A DNA stretch of 64,000 bases. Source: Rahnella sikkimica. Its GTDB lineage: Bacteria > Pseudomonadota > Gammaproteobacteria > Enterobacterales > Enterobacteriaceae. Each line of letters starts with the position of its first letter. Positions within the stretch are counted from its first letter, which is position 1. Shown here piece by piece: positions 10,690 through 19,216 of the stretch. Both the position numbers and the translations under genes were made by a program. The notes under the pieces were generated by a model, which saw only the letters and a program-made list of their open reading frames with translations, was not told the DNA's origin and made no database searches. The stretch covers positions 2,294,001 to 2,358,000 of the forward strand of contig NZ_CP019062.1 in the NCBI RefSeq assembly GCF_002951615.1, in the 5' to 3' direction.

Positions 10690-11652
10690 TCACACGGCGC
10701 TGACCAGCCGGTGTGACGTCGACAATAGCGCGCTCAGTTTTTCCCGGCTGAGACGTGCCTGTTCATTGAGAAAATCAATCGCCACTTTCAGCGCGGGCGT
10801 CGGATTTTCCGGATACAACAACGTATAAGACGCGCCGCTCGCCACGCACAGCGGGAATGGCGCAATCACCCTGCCCGCCTGCAAATCATCTTCGATTAAC
10901 GTCAGATCGCCGATCGCCACGCCATAGCCCTGAAGCGCCGAATTAATCGCCAGATCCAGCGTATCGAAATGCTGTGATTTCTCCGACGGCAGCCCCTGCA
11001 CGCCCTCTTCCCGCAGCCACAAAAGCCAGTCGCGGCGGTCGCGCGTCGGGTGCAGCAGCGTTTTATCCGCCAGATCGGCAACGGCGGTTTTCCCTTTGTG
11101 CCGGGGCAGAAAATCCGGCGTGCAGACCGGCGTCAGCACTTCGTCAAACAGATGATGCGCGCGGCGCTGCGATTCCGGTGGCCGCCCGAAAACCACAGCA
11201 GCATCAAAATGCTCATTGCTGAAATCCACGCCGTGCGCAATCGACGCAGTCAGTTCAATGCGCATATCAGGCCGGTCGTTTTGCAGTTGGATCACGCGCG
11301 GCAATAACCAGCGCATTGAGCAGGTCGGGCATTTGATCCGCAGCGTATCCGGGTGCGAACCGACGCGTTTCAGCGCATCCCCCATCAGCGATAACGCCTG
11401 CTGCACCGGCGGTAATAGTTGCGCACCACGCGGCGTCAGCGTCAGCCCGCGGGCCTGACGTAAAAACAACGGATACCCCAGCGACGTTTCCAGCCCGGTG
11501 ATCTGGCGGCTGACCGCGCCCTGCGTAATGTGCAGCAAGGTGGCGGCATGCGTCAGATTCAGGGTTTGCGCAACAACGGCAAAGGTTTTAAGCACATTGA
11601 GCGACGGTAAATTCAGCGCATTGAGATACGACAGTTCAGGCGAAAGTGTCAC
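10690..11652 (-). CDS. LysR-family (GcvA-like) transcriptional regulator
   Basis: A 320-residue LysR regulator. The N-terminal winged HTH spans roughly residues 17-75 (LNVLKTFAVVAQTLNLTHAA, TQGAVSRQITGLE), followed by a type 2 periplasmic-binding-like effector domain of the GcvA/AmpR subgroup (LRIKCPTCSMRWLLPRV). The start is a GTG with GGGGT just upstream. It is divergent from the aminotransferase gene with 157 bp between starts, the usual arrangement for a LysR regulator and its target. Its effector is unknown; an amino acid or keto acid would fit the neighbours. Confidence 0.85.
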   Translation of the reverse strand: MTLSPELSYLNALNLPSLNVLKTFAVVAQTLNLTHAATLLHITQGAVSRQITGLETSLGYPLFLRQARGLTLTPRGAQLLPPVQQALSLMGDALKRVGSHPDTLRIKCPTCSMRWLLPRVIQLQNDRPDMRIELTASIAHGVDFSNEHFDAAVVFGRPPESQRRAHHLFDEVLTPVCTPDFLPRHKGKTAVADLADKTLLHPTRDRRDWLLWLREEGVQGLPSEKSQHFDTLDLAINSALQGYGVAIGDLTLIEDDLQAGRVIAPFPLCVASGASYTLLYPENPTPALKVAIDFLNEQARLSREKLSALLSTSHRLVSAV

Positions 11653-11809
11653 GATTACCCCGGTAAACTCAGCATTTAGCCATGACGGCTGATCATAGCG
11701 AGTATGACAAATTTTCCATTGTCGGCACAGGTGAACTGCTGCTTAATCGTTAAACACCCGTTTTTACCTTCTCATGGCCGCCCGGCCTGTTTCCTTTGGG
11801 GAAAATGCT

Positions 11810-12964
11810 ATGAAAAGCGCGATGTCGCCGCAGTCAAAATTACCGGATGTCGGCACGACTATTTTCACCGTGATTGGCCAGCTGAGCGCCGAGCACAATG
11901 CCCTGAATCTGTCACAGGGCGCACCGAATTTCTCCTGCCAGCCTGCGCTTATCGACAGCGTCGCCAAAGCCATGCGCGACGGTCATAACCAGTACGCGCC
12001 GATGAGCGGCGTGGCCGCGCTGCGCCATGCGCTTTCCGCCAAAGTCGACGCGCTTTACGGCTGCCATTATGACGCCGACAGCGAAGTCACCGTCATCGCC
12101 AGCGCCAGCGAAGGCCTGTATTCCGCCATCAGCGCGCTGGTGCATCCGGGCGATGAAGTCATTTATTTCGAACCGGCGTTTGACAGCTACGCGCCGATTG
12201 TCCGCTTACAGGGCGCAAAACCGGTGGCGATCGGCCTGTCGATGGAAGATTTCAGCATCGACTGGGATCAGGTCGCCAGCGCCATCAACAGCCGCACGCG
12301 CATGATCATCATCAACAGCCCGCACAACCCGACCGGCGCAATCTTTACTGATTTCGACATCGAACGTCTGACGGCGCTGACCAAAGACACTGACATCGTG
12401 ATTTTGTCGGACGAAGTGTATGAGCACGTGGTGTTCGACGGCGAGCGCCACGAAAGCATGGCCTGCCATCCGCAACTGGCCGAGCGCAGCGTGATTGTGT
12501 CGTCGTTCGGCAAGACCTATCACGTGACCGGCTGGCGCGTGGGCTACTGCCTGGCACCAGCGGAACTGATGGACGAAATCCGCAAAGTGCATCAGTTTAT
12601 GGTGTTCTCCGCCGACACGCCGATGCAGGTTGCGTTTGCCGAAGCGCTGGCCGATCCGCAAAGCTATCTCGGCCTGGCGGATTTCTATCAGCAAAAACGT
12701 GATTTACTGGCCGACGCGCTGAGCGAATCCCGCTTTGAATTACTCCCAAGCCGTGGCAGTTTCTTTATGCTGGCGCGTTTTAGTCATTTCAGCCCGCTGA
12801 CCGACGATGAATTTGTGCTGAGCCTGATCCGGGATCACCAGATTGCTACCATCCCGCTGTCGGCCTTTTACAGTAATAACAAACCCACCGGGCTTATCCG
12901 CCTGAGCTTTGCCAAAGATAACGACACGTTGTACGAAGGCGCGCGCCGTTTGTGTCGCGTCTGA
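11810..12964 (+). CDS. YbdL-like methionine aminotransferase
   Basis: A 384-residue fold type I PLP aminotransferase. It resembles E. coli YbdL (methionine aminotransferase) along its length, including PQSKLPDVGTTIF at the N terminus, NQYAPMSGVAALR, NPTG (173-176), Asp201 in SDEVYEH and PLP Lys235 in SSFGKTYHVTGWRVGY. YbdL prefers methionine, histidine and phenylalanine, so transamination of methionine or its salvage keto acid is likely. The ATG at 11810 is chosen over 11774 because TTTGGGGAA precedes it and YbdL begins there. The next gene, an amino-acid binding protein, follows after 35 bp and is probably cotranscribed. Confidence 0.88.
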   Translation: MKSAMSPQSKLPDVGTTIFTVIGQLSAEHNALNLSQGAPNFSCQPALIDSVAKAMRDGHNQYAPMSGVAALRHALSAKVDALYGCHYDADSEVTVIASASEGLYSAISALVHPGDEVIYFEPAFDSYAPIVRLQGAKPVAIGLSMEDFSIDWDQVASAINSRTRMIIINSPHNPTGAIFTDFDIERLTALTKDTDIVILSDEVYEHVVFDGERHESMACHPQLAERSVIVSSFGKTYHVTGWRVGYCLAPAELMDEIRKVHQFMVFSADTPMQVAFAEALADPQSYLGLADFYQQKRDLLADALSESRFELLPSRGSFFMLARFSHFSPLTDDEFVLSLIRDHQIATIPLSAFYSNNKPTGLIRLSFAKDNDTLYEGARRLCRV

Positions 12965-12999
12965 ACCTACTTTCTGATACCGCAGGGGAATTGTGAATA

Positions 13000-13779
13000 A
13001 TGAAAAAATTGAAAATCGCATTGCTGTTAGGTTGTGCCGTGGCGTCTTTTTCTGCGCTGGCAGACGGTTCCACGCTGAAATTCGGTCTGGAAGCCCAGTA
13101 TCCGCCGTTTGAATCCAAAAGCGCCACCGGCGAATTGCAGGGCTTTGATATCGATTTGGGTAACGCCGTTTGTGCCGCCGCCAGCGTGAAATGCGAATGG
13201 TTCGACACCTCTTTCGATGGCCTGATTGCCGCCCTTCAGGCGCGTAAATTCGATGCCATTAACTCCGCCATGAACGTGACCGAAAAACGCCGCCAGGCGA
13301 TTGATTTCACCAACGTGATTTACCGCGTACCGACGAAGCTGATTGCCAAAAAGGATTCCGGCCTGCTGCCCACCGTTGAAACGCTGAAAGGCAAGCACAT
13401 CGGCGTGTTACAAGGTTCGATTCAGGAAAGTTACGCGCAGGCGCACTGGGCACCGAAAGGCGTGGATATTGTTTCTTATCAGGATCAGAACCAGGTCTAT
13501 CTGGACTTATCCTCAGGGCGTCTGGACGGCACGTTAGTGCTGGCACCGGCAGGCCAGAGCGGATTCCTGTCACGTCCTGATGGCAAGGATTACGGATTTG
13601 TCGGCGACGCTGTGCGAGACGATAAAATCCTCGGCAGCGGCATTGCCTTCGGCCTGCGTAAAGGTGATGCAGCGCTGAAAGAAAAACTCGACACCGCCAT
13701 CGCGAAAGTACAGCAAGACGGCGTAGTGAAGACGCTGTCGAAGAAATATTTCGGCGATATTGATGTCAGTGTGAAGTAA
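13000..13779 (+). CDS. Amino-acid ABC transporter periplasmic binding protein (HisJ/ArgT type)
   Basis: A 259-residue solute-binding protein with a signal peptide ending at Ala21 (SFSALA/DG). The mature part has the family features FGLEAQYPPFE, GFDIDLGNAVC and the hinge region FDAINSAMNVTEKRRQAIDFT, as in lysine/arginine/ornithine- and histidine-binding proteins. No permease or ATPase gene follows, so it must share another transporter's membrane components or act alone. Its position 35 bp after the aminotransferase, with a divergent LysR, suggests a small uptake-and-transamination unit, but the ligand is not determined. Confidence 0.85.
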   Translation: MKKLKIALLLGCAVASFSALADGSTLKFGLEAQYPPFESKSATGELQGFDIDLGNAVCAAASVKCEWFDTSFDGLIAALQARKFDAINSAMNVTEKRRQAIDFTNVIYRVPTKLIAKKDSGLLPTVETLKGKHIGVLQGSIQESYAQAHWAPKGVDIVSYQDQNQVYLDLSSGRLDGTLVLAPAGQSGFLSRPDGKDYGFVGDAVRDDKILGSGIAFGLRKGDAALKEKLDTAIAKVQQDGVVKTLSKKYFGDIDVSVK

Positions 13780-13842
13780 TTATTGCGGGACAGTGTCGGT
13801 TGTGGAATGAACTGGCATTGTCCCGAGTTAAAAGGGACTAAA

Positions 13843-14259
13843 TTACGAACTGTGTTCATTAGGATTGGGTATAGTTTTCTTTCGGAAAAAATAGCCAGCA
13901 GCCCCGCCTAATACCGTCGTAATTAAACTTAGTATAAAGCATGAAATCATTACAATGAAAAACAGTGAAACTCCTCTGTTACGACCTCTAAAATTATCCC
14001 ATTCAAGAACAACAGGAAGTATGAATGTTATGATGGAAATGTAAAGAATACAAATTAACACACCTGATAAAGACCAATATCTAGTTGCTAAAAATGAAGC
14101 AATCAAAGGTAAAGAGATCCATATAGATAAAATAACAACTACAATAAAAAAAGATGTATACATATTCGAAAGAAGCTTTGCAATATATATAAAGGCAATC
14201 ACTAAAACCATTCCGATAATAAAAGCATATGATTTTTTCAACTCAAACTCCATAGGCAT
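13843..14259 (-). CDS. Small multi-pass membrane protein, unknown
   Basis: A 138-residue hydrophobic protein with about four predicted membrane segments (near residues 10-30, 35-57, 62-83 and 100-122) and charged ends. I recognise no family. It is AT-rich and the last minus-strand gene of the vgrG island, 190 bp after the PAAR gene. In that position it could be a membrane immunity protein, but nothing in the sequence shows this. No clear ribosome-binding site precedes either the ATG at 14259 or the one at 14253, so the start is uncertain. Confidence 0.55.
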   Translation of the reverse strand: MPMEFELKKSYAFIIGMVLVIAFIYIAKLLSNMYTSFFIVVVILSIWISLPLIASFLATRYWSLSGVLICILYISIITFILPVVLEWDNFRGRNRGVSLFFIVMISCFILSLITTVLGGAAGYFFRKKTIPNPNEHSS

Positions 14260-14447
14260 TAAATTAAATGGGAATATTTGTTACAAACTAATTTTCATGG
14301 TGTCATTCAACTTTTTTCTGGTTTTCACACATCCTCTGAAGGTATTATCAATGTGAAATCCATAAAGCATACGCTTTACAAAATACATCCAAAAATGTTA
14401 AGCAAATAGCAGGCAGAACGAACTTTTTCACGATTCGTAAAACCCTA

Positions 14448-14729
14448 TTATTTCACTCCGACTCTTGATGTTAACGGCATCAAGACGTTCGCTCCCTCAG
14501 GACATCCACAGGCAACAACATCGCCTTCAAGCGCAATGGGTATACCCTTAATAAATTGCTGATGAGGCCCTTTGGCAACAATATTTCCCACTCGTTTTAA
14601 GCAAGCCGGACATGACGCCTGCATACCAATTAACGTTGTACCAAAACCGTCGATAGTAATCGTCTCAATACCTTCTAATACTTTACCACCGGTGGAGGTG
14701 GGACTGGATTTAACAATGATTTTACGCAT
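14448..14729 (-). CDS. PAAR-domain protein (type VI secretion spike tip)
   Basis: A 93-residue protein with the PAAR pattern: an opening KIIVKSSPTSTGGKVLEG, the central CPAC, then GNIVAKGPHQQFIKGIPIALEGDVVACGC. PAAR proteins cap the VgrG trimer of the type VI secretion spike and can carry effectors. This one has no C-terminal toxin extension, so any effector would be a separate protein. The ATG at 14729 is preceded by AGGTG; the upstream in-frame GTG is less likely. It is 23 bp downstream of the unknown 410-residue gene and co-oriented with vgrG. Confidence 0.8.
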   Translation of the reverse strand: MRKIIVKSSPTSTGGKVLEGIETITIDGFGTTLIGMQASCPACLKRVGNIVAKGPHQQFIKGIPIALEGDVVACGCPEGANVLMPLTSRVGVK

Positions 14730-14752
14730 AAACACCTATTATTTAAATTATC

Positions 14753-15985
14753 TCAGAGATGAAGAATTTTCATATTTAGATAATTCTGCATTTTTTCTAT
14801 TTCTTCAAGCCCTTGGTAATTTTTGAGGGCCTCTTTATGTTTCAGGACACCTAGATAGGTATATAAGTCATTTTCGCTAATGACCTTTGTGATAAATAAA
14901 AAAAGCTTTCTGCGATCGAATTCCTTAGGGTATTTTTCTGGTTCAGTTTCGCCCACATCTCTTTGTTTGCTGGCCACCTCACCCGCACGTTGTCCATCAC
15001 GGGTTGCCGCATCATCCTGGGGTTCACTGCTTGATCGAGGATCCAAATCTGCAAACTTGATCATCCTTTCCGGCCCCAATTCAAGTTGGTAGCCCACAAT
15101 CCCCCAGTTTAGATTTGAAAACCCTTCATTGCTGTATAACCGGCCATCGTTACCAATTCGCATGACTTCTGCATAAAATTTTTTAATTGGGGGCTTAAAA
15201 TCATAAATGCTGATATTGCAATCACCCCATTCAATTGTGAACAGTTTTCCGGACATTATCCGCTCATATATCCAGTAATATCCATTATATAGATCAACCC
15301 CCGACTCACCGTAAAATACTTCTGCCGTATTAATTCCTGTTGCGTAAAGAGAGTTATCATTATCACCAATTGATGGCGCCATTACGCCTAACATTCCCAG
15401 AACGCTACGATCTCCATTAATAAGAGCATCATGCATTCTCTGAAGTACAGGGAAATTTGGTGACGTATATTTTTCAACAAGATCGATGAAATATGATATT
15501 ACACTTTGAGCTGTTTTTAACTTTATGTTTATAATATTTTTCTTTGTATTCCCCTCAACCTCTTCAATTTTAAAACTGTCGATTTTCTTAATGATAACTA
15601 CGCCTTTCCAATAGCCTTCCGCATAAAAAGCAGCGCTACCGAAAGGGTCAGCCCAGATAACAACGGTGTAGGTTTCCTCAAATTCTTTTTTTGTGATTGG
15701 GAATTCAAGGGTCATTGTGCTTTGCCCGTTGATATGCCAGGGAAGTCCTCCTTTGCTGTCGAACATGATGGAGTTTTTTTCTAGTGAATCTATTGAGTCT
15801 AATTTTATTGGAAATTCCAATCTTTCATTACTTTCTTTCTTATTGTACAACGCATAGTTTAACAATATAGATTTCAAACCAAAATCTATAACGTTAGGTG
15901 GCGGTTGATTATCTGTACTTAGTTCTATCCTAATAAACCAACGATTCATAACTCCATTTTTGTTTTCGCTGAAGAAACCAGTCAT
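14753..15985 (-). CDS. Unknown 410-residue protein of the vgrG island
   Basis: I do not recognise this protein. It is soluble-looking, with no signal peptide or membrane segment. It contains many aromatic residues in its first 300 residues (VVIWADPFGSAAFYAEGYW, NGYYWIYERIMSG). A polar, likely disordered linker follows (DPRSSSEPQDDAATRDGQRA), then a charged helical C-terminal 65 residues. The ATG at 15985 has GAGGT 6 bp upstream; 13 bp separate it from the preceding stop. It lies between two membrane-anchored paralogs and a PAAR gene, the usual place for a type VI effector, adaptor or immunity gene. Which of these it is cannot be decided from sequence. Confidence 0.6.
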   Translation of the reverse strand: MTGFFSENKNGVMNRWFIRIELSTDNQPPPNVIDFGLKSILLNYALYNKKESNERLEFPIKLDSIDSLEKNSIMFDSKGGLPWHINGQSTMTLEFPITKKEFEETYTVVIWADPFGSAAFYAEGYWKGVVIIKKIDSFKIEEVEGNTKKNIINIKLKTAQSVISYFIDLVEKYTSPNFPVLQRMHDALINGDRSVLGMLGVMAPSIGDNDNSLYATGINTAEVFYGESGVDLYNGYYWIYERIMSGKLFTIEWGDCNISIYDFKPPIKKFYAEVMRIGNDGRLYSNEGFSNLNWGIVGYQLELGPERMIKFADLDPRSSSEPQDDAATRDGQRAGEVASKQRDVGETEPEKYPKEFDRRKLFLFITKVISENDLYTYLGVLKHKEALKNYQGLEEIEKMQNYLNMKILHL

Positions 15986-15998
15986 ACTTACCTCATTA

Positions 15999-16364
15999 TT
16001 AGTTAACAAAATCTTTCAAAAAACTTAATTTATAAAAGCTCCAATGATAGCGAGTGTATTTATCTTCTGTAATAACAAGTAACTCTATATGTGCTGATTG
16101 GTGCCTACAAATAATTCCACCTTGTACCCGAGTAAGTATCCACGGCGTGTAGAAAAAATATAAGTAGTCATTTTCCTCAGAAATTATACATCCAGTTTTC
16201 CTATCAAGATTTTTATACCTTGCTATATTAAGTGAGTACGTCGCTCCTGGAGGAACCAATGTTTTTATTGATAGCCAGATCGCAATCCTCATACCACCTT
16301 CAATCACTGTTCCGATGGAGATAAATAATACAAACCAGACAATCCACTTGTTTTTTCCTTTCAT
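15999..16364 (-). CDS. Membrane-anchored small protein, copy B of a tandem pair
   Basis: A 121-residue protein with one N-terminal membrane segment (about residues 8-30) and a predicted periplasmic remainder. It is a diverged paralog of the gene directly upstream. Shared positions are EGGMR in the membrane helix, LVP-x-G, GC, DY, FY, IICR-x-QS and YHWSFY-x-L-x-F. Two conserved cysteines could form a disulfide. No known family was recognised. It follows copy A by 31 bp in the vgrG transcript. Duplicated small anchored proteins beside vgrG are often immunity proteins; that role is inferred. Confidence 0.65.
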   Translation of the reverse strand: MKGKNKWIVWFVLFISIGTVIEGGMRIAIWLSIKTLVPPGATYSLNIARYKNLDRKTGCIISEENDYLYFFYTPWILTRVQGGIICRHQSAHIELLVITEDKYTRYHWSFYKLSFLKDFVN

Positions 16365-16395
16365 TTTATTTCAACCCTGTCTGTGTCTAGAAAGT

Positions 16396-16758
16396 TTAAT
16401 CAACATTATTAATAAATCCAAGAGAATAGAAACTCCAATGATAACCAGTTGTAATCTCCGTCCCAAACACTCTCAATGTCATGTAGGGACTTTGATACCG
16501 GCATATAATTTTAGATTCCATGATAGAGTAAATCCAATGTATATAAAAAACATTCATATAGTCTTTTCGACTTGTTGATGTACATCCAAATTTCAATGAA
16601 TTTTCTAACTCGCTCATTTCGAAATTATATTTAACTCCGCTTGGGACTAAATCATTTAGTGACGTCCAAACTGCAAGCCTCATGCCGCCTTCTATCAAAA
16701 AAATGGCTAAGATCACACCAGAAAATATGGCTGCTGTTGCTTTTGTAAATTTATTCAT
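16396..16758 (-). CDS. Membrane-anchored small protein, copy A of a tandem pair
   Basis: A 120-residue protein with a membrane segment near residues 8-31 and a short periplasmic domain. It is paralogous to the next gene (EGGMR, LVP-x-G, GC, DY, IICR-x-QS and YHWSFY are all kept), although the rest has diverged substantially, so the duplication is not recent. Its ATG lies 2 bp after the vgrG stop, implying tight translational coupling. No family was recognised; an immunity role is possible. Confidence 0.65.
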   Translation of the reverse strand: MNKFTKATAAIFSGVILAIFLIEGGMRLAVWTSLNDLVPSGVKYNFEMSELENSLKFGCTSTSRKDYMNVFYIHWIYSIMESKIICRYQSPYMTLRVFGTEITTGYHWSFYSLGFINNVD

Positions 16759-16760
16759 AG

Positions 16761-18875
16761 CTATCCTTCCATACCGATTATTTTGGCCTTTAACTGAATG
16801 TCAGCCATGCCCTCTATTGAGATTGATGAGCCTTTAATAGTGATATGGCCGTCGTTATTTAAGGAGATAGACGATGCTCCGGCATGAAGCTCAATGCCAT
16901 TATTAGCTTGTATTAATTTTGCTCCCCCACACATCTCTTTGCTGTGGCTGCCCGAATGGAAGTTTAATAGCATAGAAGTGTTCAGCGTAAGGTCGCGTCC
17001 TGCATTAATGGTTTTCGCACCATCAGTTGAACTGGTGTCCGCCATATTGATATGTTCTGTTCGGTTACCCTCCACACGGACAATCATGTTGCCTGAACCC
17101 GCAGTTAAACCGTAAGCACCTGCACTAAGTGCCAGCTGCTTTAGCGTATCGGCTGCATTATCCTGATATTTGGTCATATCCAGATTTCGATATCCGTCGG
17201 TAAAGCCTTTACCCACAGAAAGCACATAATTTCCACCTGCGTAATGGCTGTTCGTTCCGTCGACGTGAACAATATTATTACGCTGTACCAACGTCGCACT
17301 GTTCCCCTGCACTTTATCGACCGAATGCCGTTTCGTCAGGCTGGTTCTGTCGTTGTTGATAATGTGGTTCATGTCTTTTTCTGCGTGAATATAAATCTCT
17401 TCCTGAGAGGGCGCATCTTCGAAACGCAGTTCGTTGAAGCCATCCCCTTTATAGGTTTTTGTGCGGATGGCTGTCTGCGTTTTAGTCGCGGGAAGATTGC
17501 CCGGCGCACGGTTGGTGGCGTGATACGTTCTGCCGGTAATAATGGGTTGGTCGGGGTCGCCGTTAAGGAAATCAACAATGACTTCCTGACCCACGCGGGG
17601 GATCGCGATATTACCGAACCCCGTTCCGGCCCATGCCTGAGAAACACGTACCCAACATGAGCTTGATTGATCCGCGTTGTTGTAGCGGTCCCAGGCGAAT
17701 TTCACCCGCACGCGGCCATGTTTATCGCAATATATTTCCTCACCCGCCGGGCCGGTCACCAGCGCAATTTGCGGGCCATCGACACGTGGTTTGGGTAAAG
17801 GCTGTGGCCTCCAGGTCTGGCTCCAGGGGATCGCTTTAAAACGGGTATTTAAGGTCGTGCCCTGACCGCCTTGCCCAATCAATGCCTGCGGTTGCTCCCC
17901 GTGCATATCAATCGAAATAACCTGCCAGCGGTCATTTAAATCCTCGCGTGGATGATCGGTCAGGGGAAAGCATACGCCCGGTTGGAGCTGCGGCGAGTTG
18001 GAGGCACCGACGACAAAATCCACTTCATTTCGCCAGCCATCCAGCTGGTAACGGGCAAAATCTGCGCCATGCTGTTCATCTTTAAATCTGCCCGGATAAT
18101 CAAAAAACTCATATTCAGGGCGTTGATAAGGCATGCGTTCCGGCACCTGCTGGTACTCGGCCTGCCAGTTTGGTGCGGTAAAGGTATAATCTTTGGTCGT
18201 GGCCTTCGCCGGGCTTATCTGAGCATTGCGGCGGAAATAGTTTATGCAGTACGTTTCAGCTTCGGAGGCAGTGTTGGGGTTATATGGAAGTGGCTCCAGC
18301 ATTTGCAAACCTGCACGGTCGTCGGCAAACACAAGTACCTGATCGTCACCTTCCAGGTTTTCCTGCTCGTAAAAGAAGATCCCTTCTTCAGAAACCAGAC
18401 GTGAAATAAACGCGTAATCCGTTTCCATAAACTGTACGCAAAACTCACGCTGCGGATGTGCATTGCGAAACAATTCGTCATGGCTGCCGGTATCCATTTC
18501 GGTCAGAAGTGTGCCGATAATGCCTTTGGGATCTGAGTTTTGAAAACTGCGGCAGTTCCTGCGCTGGCTGCTGCGCCACAGGAACGGGCGGATGCTCAGC
18601 TGATACACGGTCTGGTGCTTGCCGGTATCGCCCTGCTCACAGCAGGTCACCACGCCTTTCACCCGGCGCTGAGGCTGTTCGCCTTGCCAGATTGTCAGTA
18701 CGCCGGTTTCATCAAGAATATCTTCAAAGGGTATGGCCTGTTCAGCGCTGGCAAGGCTGACATTAAGGGAAAAAAGTGAAGAATAGGATTGGGAAAGGTG
18801 GAAATCCATCACCGTAAAGGTCTCAGCTGGCAGACCGTCGATTTCAAACGTGAAACGCGTTCCTGATCGGGACAT
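16761..18875 (-). CDS. vgrG: VgrG / TssI type VI secretion tip protein
   Basis: A 704-residue VgrG, the trimeric spike of the type VI secretion system (gp27-gp5-like). It has the gp27-like N-terminal part (FTFEIDGLPAETFTVMDFHLSQSYSSLFSLNVSLAS split over residues 8-43), the conserved GRVRVKFAWDR and SCWVRVSQAWAGTGFGNIAIPRVGQEVIVDFLNGDPDQP region of the OB fold, and a C-terminal beta-helix ending about where standard VgrGs end. There is no added effector domain. No other structural tss genes lie in the window, so this is an orphan vgrG cluster relying on a machine encoded elsewhere. It is the first gene of a five- or six-gene leftward unit. Confidence 0.93.
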   Translation of the reverse strand: MSRSGTRFTFEIDGLPAETFTVMDFHLSQSYSSLFSLNVSLASAEQAIPFEDILDETGVLTIWQGEQPQRRVKGVVTCCEQGDTGKHQTVYQLSIRPFLWRSSQRRNCRSFQNSDPKGIIGTLLTEMDTGSHDELFRNAHPQREFCVQFMETDYAFISRLVSEEGIFFYEQENLEGDDQVLVFADDRAGLQMLEPLPYNPNTASEAETYCINYFRRNAQISPAKATTKDYTFTAPNWQAEYQQVPERMPYQRPEYEFFDYPGRFKDEQHGADFARYQLDGWRNEVDFVVGASNSPQLQPGVCFPLTDHPREDLNDRWQVISIDMHGEQPQALIGQGGQGTTLNTRFKAIPWSQTWRPQPLPKPRVDGPQIALVTGPAGEEIYCDKHGRVRVKFAWDRYNNADQSSSCWVRVSQAWAGTGFGNIAIPRVGQEVIVDFLNGDPDQPIITGRTYHATNRAPGNLPATKTQTAIRTKTYKGDGFNELRFEDAPSQEEIYIHAEKDMNHIINNDRTSLTKRHSVDKVQGNSATLVQRNNIVHVDGTNSHYAGGNYVLSVGKGFTDGYRNLDMTKYQDNAADTLKQLALSAGAYGLTAGSGNMIVRVEGNRTEHINMADTSSTDGAKTINAGRDLTLNTSMLLNFHSGSHSKEMCGGAKLIQANNGIELHAGASSISLNNDGHITIKGSSISIEGMADIQLKAKIIGMEG

Positions 18876-19160
18876 CCTATTTCCTTATAAGTGATTAAAA
18901 CGTCCGTTTAATGAGATTGGAAAACAACACATATAACTTAGTTATTTATTTAAGTTTAATCATTATCAATTAAAATCCTTTAGCGTTAATTCCTTTTCGG
19001 GTTTTATTGAACGCTAATTTTTATCTTTGTTATTTGATTATTATCAACTATTCCACCAATCAGTTAGTGTACTCATAAGGTAATTTCACACCTACAATTT
19101 CTTACTGCAGATACCATAGATCGGGTGTATTTTACAAACCCGTACCAAGAGGAAATTTAT
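18876..19160. other. AT-rich intergenic region upstream of vgrG
   Basis: Very AT-rich, with no credible gene. It separates vgrG (minus) from the DUF4225-like gene (plus) and presumably holds both promoters. I see no distinct operator. The composition suits H-NS binding, as is usual for transferred type VI clusters. Confidence 0.5.
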
Positions 19161-19216
19161 ATGGATTTTTTTATGATGACCATATCGGAAATAAAGACAC
19201 TAAATATTATTTGGCC

